A model generated the notes under the pieces. That model did not search any database, was not told the origin of the DNA, and saw only the letters and a list, made by a program, of their open reading frames with translations. The position numbers and the translations under genes were made by a program. Shown piece after piece: positions 60,852-64,000 of a stretch of DNA of 64,000 nucleotides (position 1 is the first letter of the stretch; every line of letters begins with the position of its first letter). Source of the stretch: Candidatus Sodalis endolongispinus (GTDB lineage Bacteria > Pseudomonadota > Gammaproteobacteria > Enterobacterales > Enterobacteriaceae); the NCBI RefSeq assembly GCF_018777395.1, contig NZ_JAFJYC010000001.1, forward strand, positions 310,001 through 374,000, read 5' to 3'.

Positions 60852-62035
60852 ATGATCAAATCCGTACAATATTTGCGCGCGATAGCCGCACTGATGGTAG
60901 TTATGCATCATGTCATCATCAAATGGCGACAGTATGACGTGCCGTCTTTATCTTGGTTTCATATAGGCTATTATGTCGTAGACCTTTTCTTTATCATTTC
61001 AGCTTATATCATGTGCAATACCACCGAGCAAAGAGAGGTGACTTTTCGTCGATTTATTTTTGCACGATGCACACGGATCCTTCCACTTTACTGGCTAATG
61101 ACAGTCGCCGCGCTGGCCATTTTCATCATCAAGCCAAGCGTTGTTAACAGCTCGAGCGGAACGACGAGCGTTATCGCGTCGTTTTTTCTCCTTCCCGACG
61201 GCACGCGCTTTCTTGTCAATAATGGCTGGACGCTAAGTTATGAGTTTTTATTTTATTTTTGGCTTTGGGCTATTTTTATCCAGGCCCAATAAAAAACTAT
61301 CGTCGTGGCCATTATCTTAGTTCTGGCTGCCATTGGGCTTACTCTGCACCCCAGTGCCGCTTATTTCAAATTTATTACCGACATCATCCTGGTTGAATTT
61401 GTACTGGGAATTCTTGCTTATGAAATTTTGAGAAAAAAATAATTTCCGCGCCGCTGGCGTTAATTGTGTTAGTGGCGGGGATTGGTATGTTAATATGGGA
61501 AAACATCAACGGCAGTATCAATACCCCTCTTAACCGCACGCTTTACGCAGGATTACCCATTTTGCTGGTTTTCCTTGGTTTGGTAAGCTTCGAACAGTTT
61601 ATTCAGCAGTTTCGCAGTAGGCTGCTTAATCTACTTGAAACCATGGGGGATGCCTCTTATTCGCTCTATCTGGTGCATGGTTTTATCCTCAGCCCATGCG
61701 CAATGATTGCCCATAAATTGCATCTCACCCGCTATCCGCTGCTATTTTGCCTTTTTCTGCTTCTTTCCGCCGTGTTAAGCGGATGGCTGTGTTATCGCTA
61801 TGTTGAGCTACCGCTCAACAAACGCATCAAAATAACCCTCGCCGCTAGAAAAGCAAATGCCGTTTCCCCCTGGGCCCTCACGCCGGTTAGCGCGTATGCG
61901 GGGCGTGGGGATCACATGGTAGAATTAGGCATCGGCGCTGATAGCGCCGAATTCCCTCCATCCTTGCGTTGTCATGACAATACCTTCTTTGCCACCGGCA
62001 TCAGGCAACAAATAATAGAGCCGCTCACCGGGTAA
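60852..62035 (+). pseudogene. Acyltransferase family 3 (OafA/ExoZ-like) membrane protein, broken
   Basis: The start MIKSVQYLRAIAALMVVMHH, with the family RA-x-AA motif and catalytic His, is typical of membrane O-acyltransferases that acetylate surface polysaccharides. FFIISAYIM and FIFARCTRILPLYW follow as in the family. TAA at 61290-61292 interrupts the frame after GWTLSYEFLFYF; it resumes, then shifts at the A7 run 61433-61439. The last part keeps GDASYSLYLVHGFILSP. It overlaps the convergent beta-helix gene, so its true stop may lie earlier than 62035. Confidence 0.88.
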
Positions 62036-63526
62036 CGGCTTAAATTGTGGGGCCAGGTTGGCCGCGCGATTGGGCTCCTCACCCAGCTTGGCGCGGGATA
62101 TCACGCCGGCAAAACTGTTCTCCTTGCGGGCATCTAATATCCTCACAATGCAACATATTAGTATAGTTTCGCTGCACAACGCCTCTAACACCACTACATG
62201 TAATGGGAAAATAACAGTTAAGAACCATGTTGTTCAACACATAAATGTCTGTTTGCGTTTCGCCTTTGATACCGATAACATAGCCACTGACAATGCAATT
62301 ACTGATCTGAATGCCGCGAGAAGCGGTATCGGCATCTTGGTCGATATGCGTGGCACAATCAATCAACGGCGGCCCTTCGTTATCTCGGTTTTTGCTCTGA
62401 AAACCATATTCGCTCCAAAAGCCGATGTACCCGCACAAAGTACCATTGATTTGCTGCTTATTATCCGGCGAAAGAAAATCCACCGTATATTTACGGGTAT
62501 TACAGGCGATACAGCTATGTATCAAACCACCGAAACAAGACCAATAGAATATAGCACCAACACTATTATCTCGGTCCATCCGCTTATCCCTTGCAACAAT
62601 TTGATTAGCTGATACGTTGTAGAATGAGAGTTTCTCACAAAGAGGATAATAACTGCGCCGTAAGTAAACACCGCTGCCGTAAACATTTGAGAACGACACA
62701 TTCCTAATAACAGGGTTCAGACAGTAGTTTAAGTATAACGCAATGGTTCCGGTAGAATGTAGCGTGGGATGAAATTCACCAAGCGCCTCGAGGCTAGTCC
62801 CGCCCTGATTACGCTGCCGCGCATAATCAATACAAAAGTTCTCTAGGACCAACGAATCTATATATTGGTTAGCATTTGCCCCACGAAAAGTAAAAAGAAA
62901 TGGCTCAGACACCCAATTCTTTTTATTTGAGCGTATTGGAGGATCGATATTATCAAAGGTTAGAACCGTATTCTTGCCCTGACCGCGGATAGCGAATTTC
63001 TTGATGCCGTCAAACCATTTTATAGTCTTTCGCAGAGTGCCGAGGTTAATGATGCCCAAAGGCAATAATAGAGCTCCTTCTTGAGCCACAACAAAATCCA
63101 GCGCACGAGAAAAGGCATCTCCACACACCCGTCCATCGTTATAAACGCCAAACCATTTCGCATCGATATTGTGCTGCATCTGACGCTGCCAGCACCAGCA
63201 CCAATCGGCATTAACAAGAAAGACGATGCCATCATCGTCCTTGAGCTCACTGTTCCTTAACGCGAAAAGCTCGCCAACGCCAACTGATTTTTGTCCGGGT
63301 GGGGCTGATTCACGGCCGGACAAAACAATTCTTTGCCCATCGTGGCTGGGCAAGTTCTGACGCAGCGTTTCTAGGTCGGGGCAGCGACCAACATATTGCG
63401 CACCATCGGCGGCGGCGAGTTTGTTGAAAATGGATTGGATAAATCCCGCAACGCTTCGGATTAAAAAAGCTCGTCGTTTGTTAGACGACGAAGATTTTTT
63501 TTGGCTATATTCGGGAAAAATTTCAT
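61925..63526 (-). pseudogene. WcaM-like right-handed beta-helix protein with Tat-type signal, two frameshifts
   Basis: ATG 63526 starts MKFFPNIAKK; a missing A in the T8/A8 run (63495-63502) sends this frame to an early stop. The other frame continues SNKRRAFLIRSVAGF, a twin-arginine-like signal, then a long region with beta-helix rhythm (SLVLENFCIDYARQR, NPVIRNVSFSNVYGSGVYLR, GIQISNCIVSGYVIGIKG). Near 62140 it shifts again; the C-terminal end FAGVISRAKLGEEPNRAANL to GAISADA lies in a further frame ending at 61925. Position beside wcaJ-like and galF suggests a WcaM counterpart or a polysaccharide lyase/depolymerase. Confidence 0.7.
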
Positions 63527-63585
63527 AAGCCCTTTTAACTCAAAGCGCGATTTTACTGACAAACGCCCTCGCGCGGAATCGATGC

Positions 63586-64000
63586 TCAATAGGCACTTTT
63601 ACCGATAAATCCTTTAAAAATGGTGAAAAAGATAATCTTCAGATCCATCCAAATGCTCCATTCACGAATATATTCCAAATCAAAGTCGACACGGCGCTGA
63701 ATTTTTTCTATTGAATCCGTTTCCCCTCGCCAACCATTGACCTGGGCCCAACCGGTTTTACTTTATGACGCAGCATGTAGCCTTTAATCAGGCTGCGATA
63801 TTGCTCATTATGAGCAACGGCATGCGGCCTGGGTCCTACAATGGACATATCACCTTTCAGCACGTTGATAAATTGCGGTATCTCGTCAAGGGATGTACGG
63901 CGTAAAAAGCCTCCGATAGGCGTCAAACGTGAGTCTCCCCGCTTGGCCTGGACAATGGTATCGCCATCATCCATTACATTCATCGAACGAAATTTACACA
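63586..64000 (-). pseudogene. wcaJ: WcaJ-like undecaprenyl-phosphate glucose-1-phosphate transferase, frameshifted, 5' end outside window
   Basis: The visible C-terminal domain of a polyprenyl-phosphate hexose-1-phosphate transferase reads RLTPIGGFLRRTSLDEIPQF, GDMSIVGPRPHAVAHNE and YMLRHKVKP. There ten bases are missing between two CCGG sites near 63752, which deletes Gly-Ile-Thr and shifts the frame. The other frame goes on GWAQVNGWRGETDSIEKIQR to FKGFIGKSAY and TGA at 63586-63588. This enzyme starts exopolysaccharide repeat-unit synthesis (colanic acid, amylovoran type). The missing GIT segment is part of the conserved catalytic C-terminal region. Confidence 0.9.

Noticed and set aside
62058..62612. 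Plus-strand frame of 184 codons opposite the beta-helix gene
   Set aside because: It is antisense to a gene with consistent beta-helix sequence, has no ribosome-binding site and no recognisable motif.

Overview
The window looks like the chromosome of a Sodalis-type enterobacterial symbiont early in genome decay. Gene content and order are enterobacterial: yajD, a contiguous flhDC-to-fliE flagellar/chemotaxis block, wrbA-yccJ, an hha/ymoA gene, iraP, nac and galF next to colanic-acid-type genes. Many genes carry one or two fresh lesions (single-base frameshifts, CAG/GAG/TGG to TAG changes, short deletions between direct repeats) while the rest of the reading frame is still well conserved. Three copies of one IS2-like element are present. 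The genus is inferred from this pattern, not proven.

Layout. 1-5.3 kb: a lipoprotein, yajD, a GT39-like membrane protein, a PLP aminotransferase and a frameshifted phosphotransferase. 5.77-7.09 kb: IS copy 1, flanked by a perfect 15-bp direct repeat. 7.2-9.6 kb: a MarT/FidL-like membrane regulator pair, an orphan arsC and a three-copy ~97-bp repeat. 9.6-11.16 kb: a long gene-free leader with a near-consensus CRP site ahead of flhDC. 11.16-48.0 kb: flhDC, motAB, cheAW, two receptors, cheB, cheYZ, flhBAE, flgNMA, flgBCDEFGHIJKL, then on the minus strand fliR to fliF, with fliE divergent and cut by IS copy 2. 49.4-54.8 kb: mostly intact small stress and regulatory genes (DUF1883-like, KGG protein, wrbA, yccJ, hha-like, iraP, nac). 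55.5-58.2 kb: a large decayed gene of unknown function cut by IS copy 3. 59.5-64 kb: a 22-codon stub of galF and a damaged exopolysaccharide segment (acyltransferase, wcaM-like beta-helix protein, wcaJ-like initiating sugar transferase).

How the genes relate. FlhDC, FlgM, FlgN, most rod, hook and ring genes, the stator and three strong sigma-28 promoters are intact. The export gate (flhA, flhB, fliP, fliO), export ATPase complex (fliH, fliI, fliJ), MS ring (fliF), hook-length control (fliK), hook-filament junction (flgK) and chemoreception (cheA, both receptors, cheR, cheB) are broken or missing. A working flagellum from this locus is therefore very unlikely, although most of the transcriptional control still looks functional. 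FliQ and FliR are fused in frame by a one-base change in a G run.

No CRISPR array, tRNA, rRNA or prophage was recognised. I did not find a convincing new multi-gene system. The most unusual items are the IS-mediated joins, the FliQ-FliR fusion, the receptor-CheB deletion fusion, the degenerate tandem repeats that collect at gene ends, and the unassigned 2.7-kb gene at 55.5 kb.
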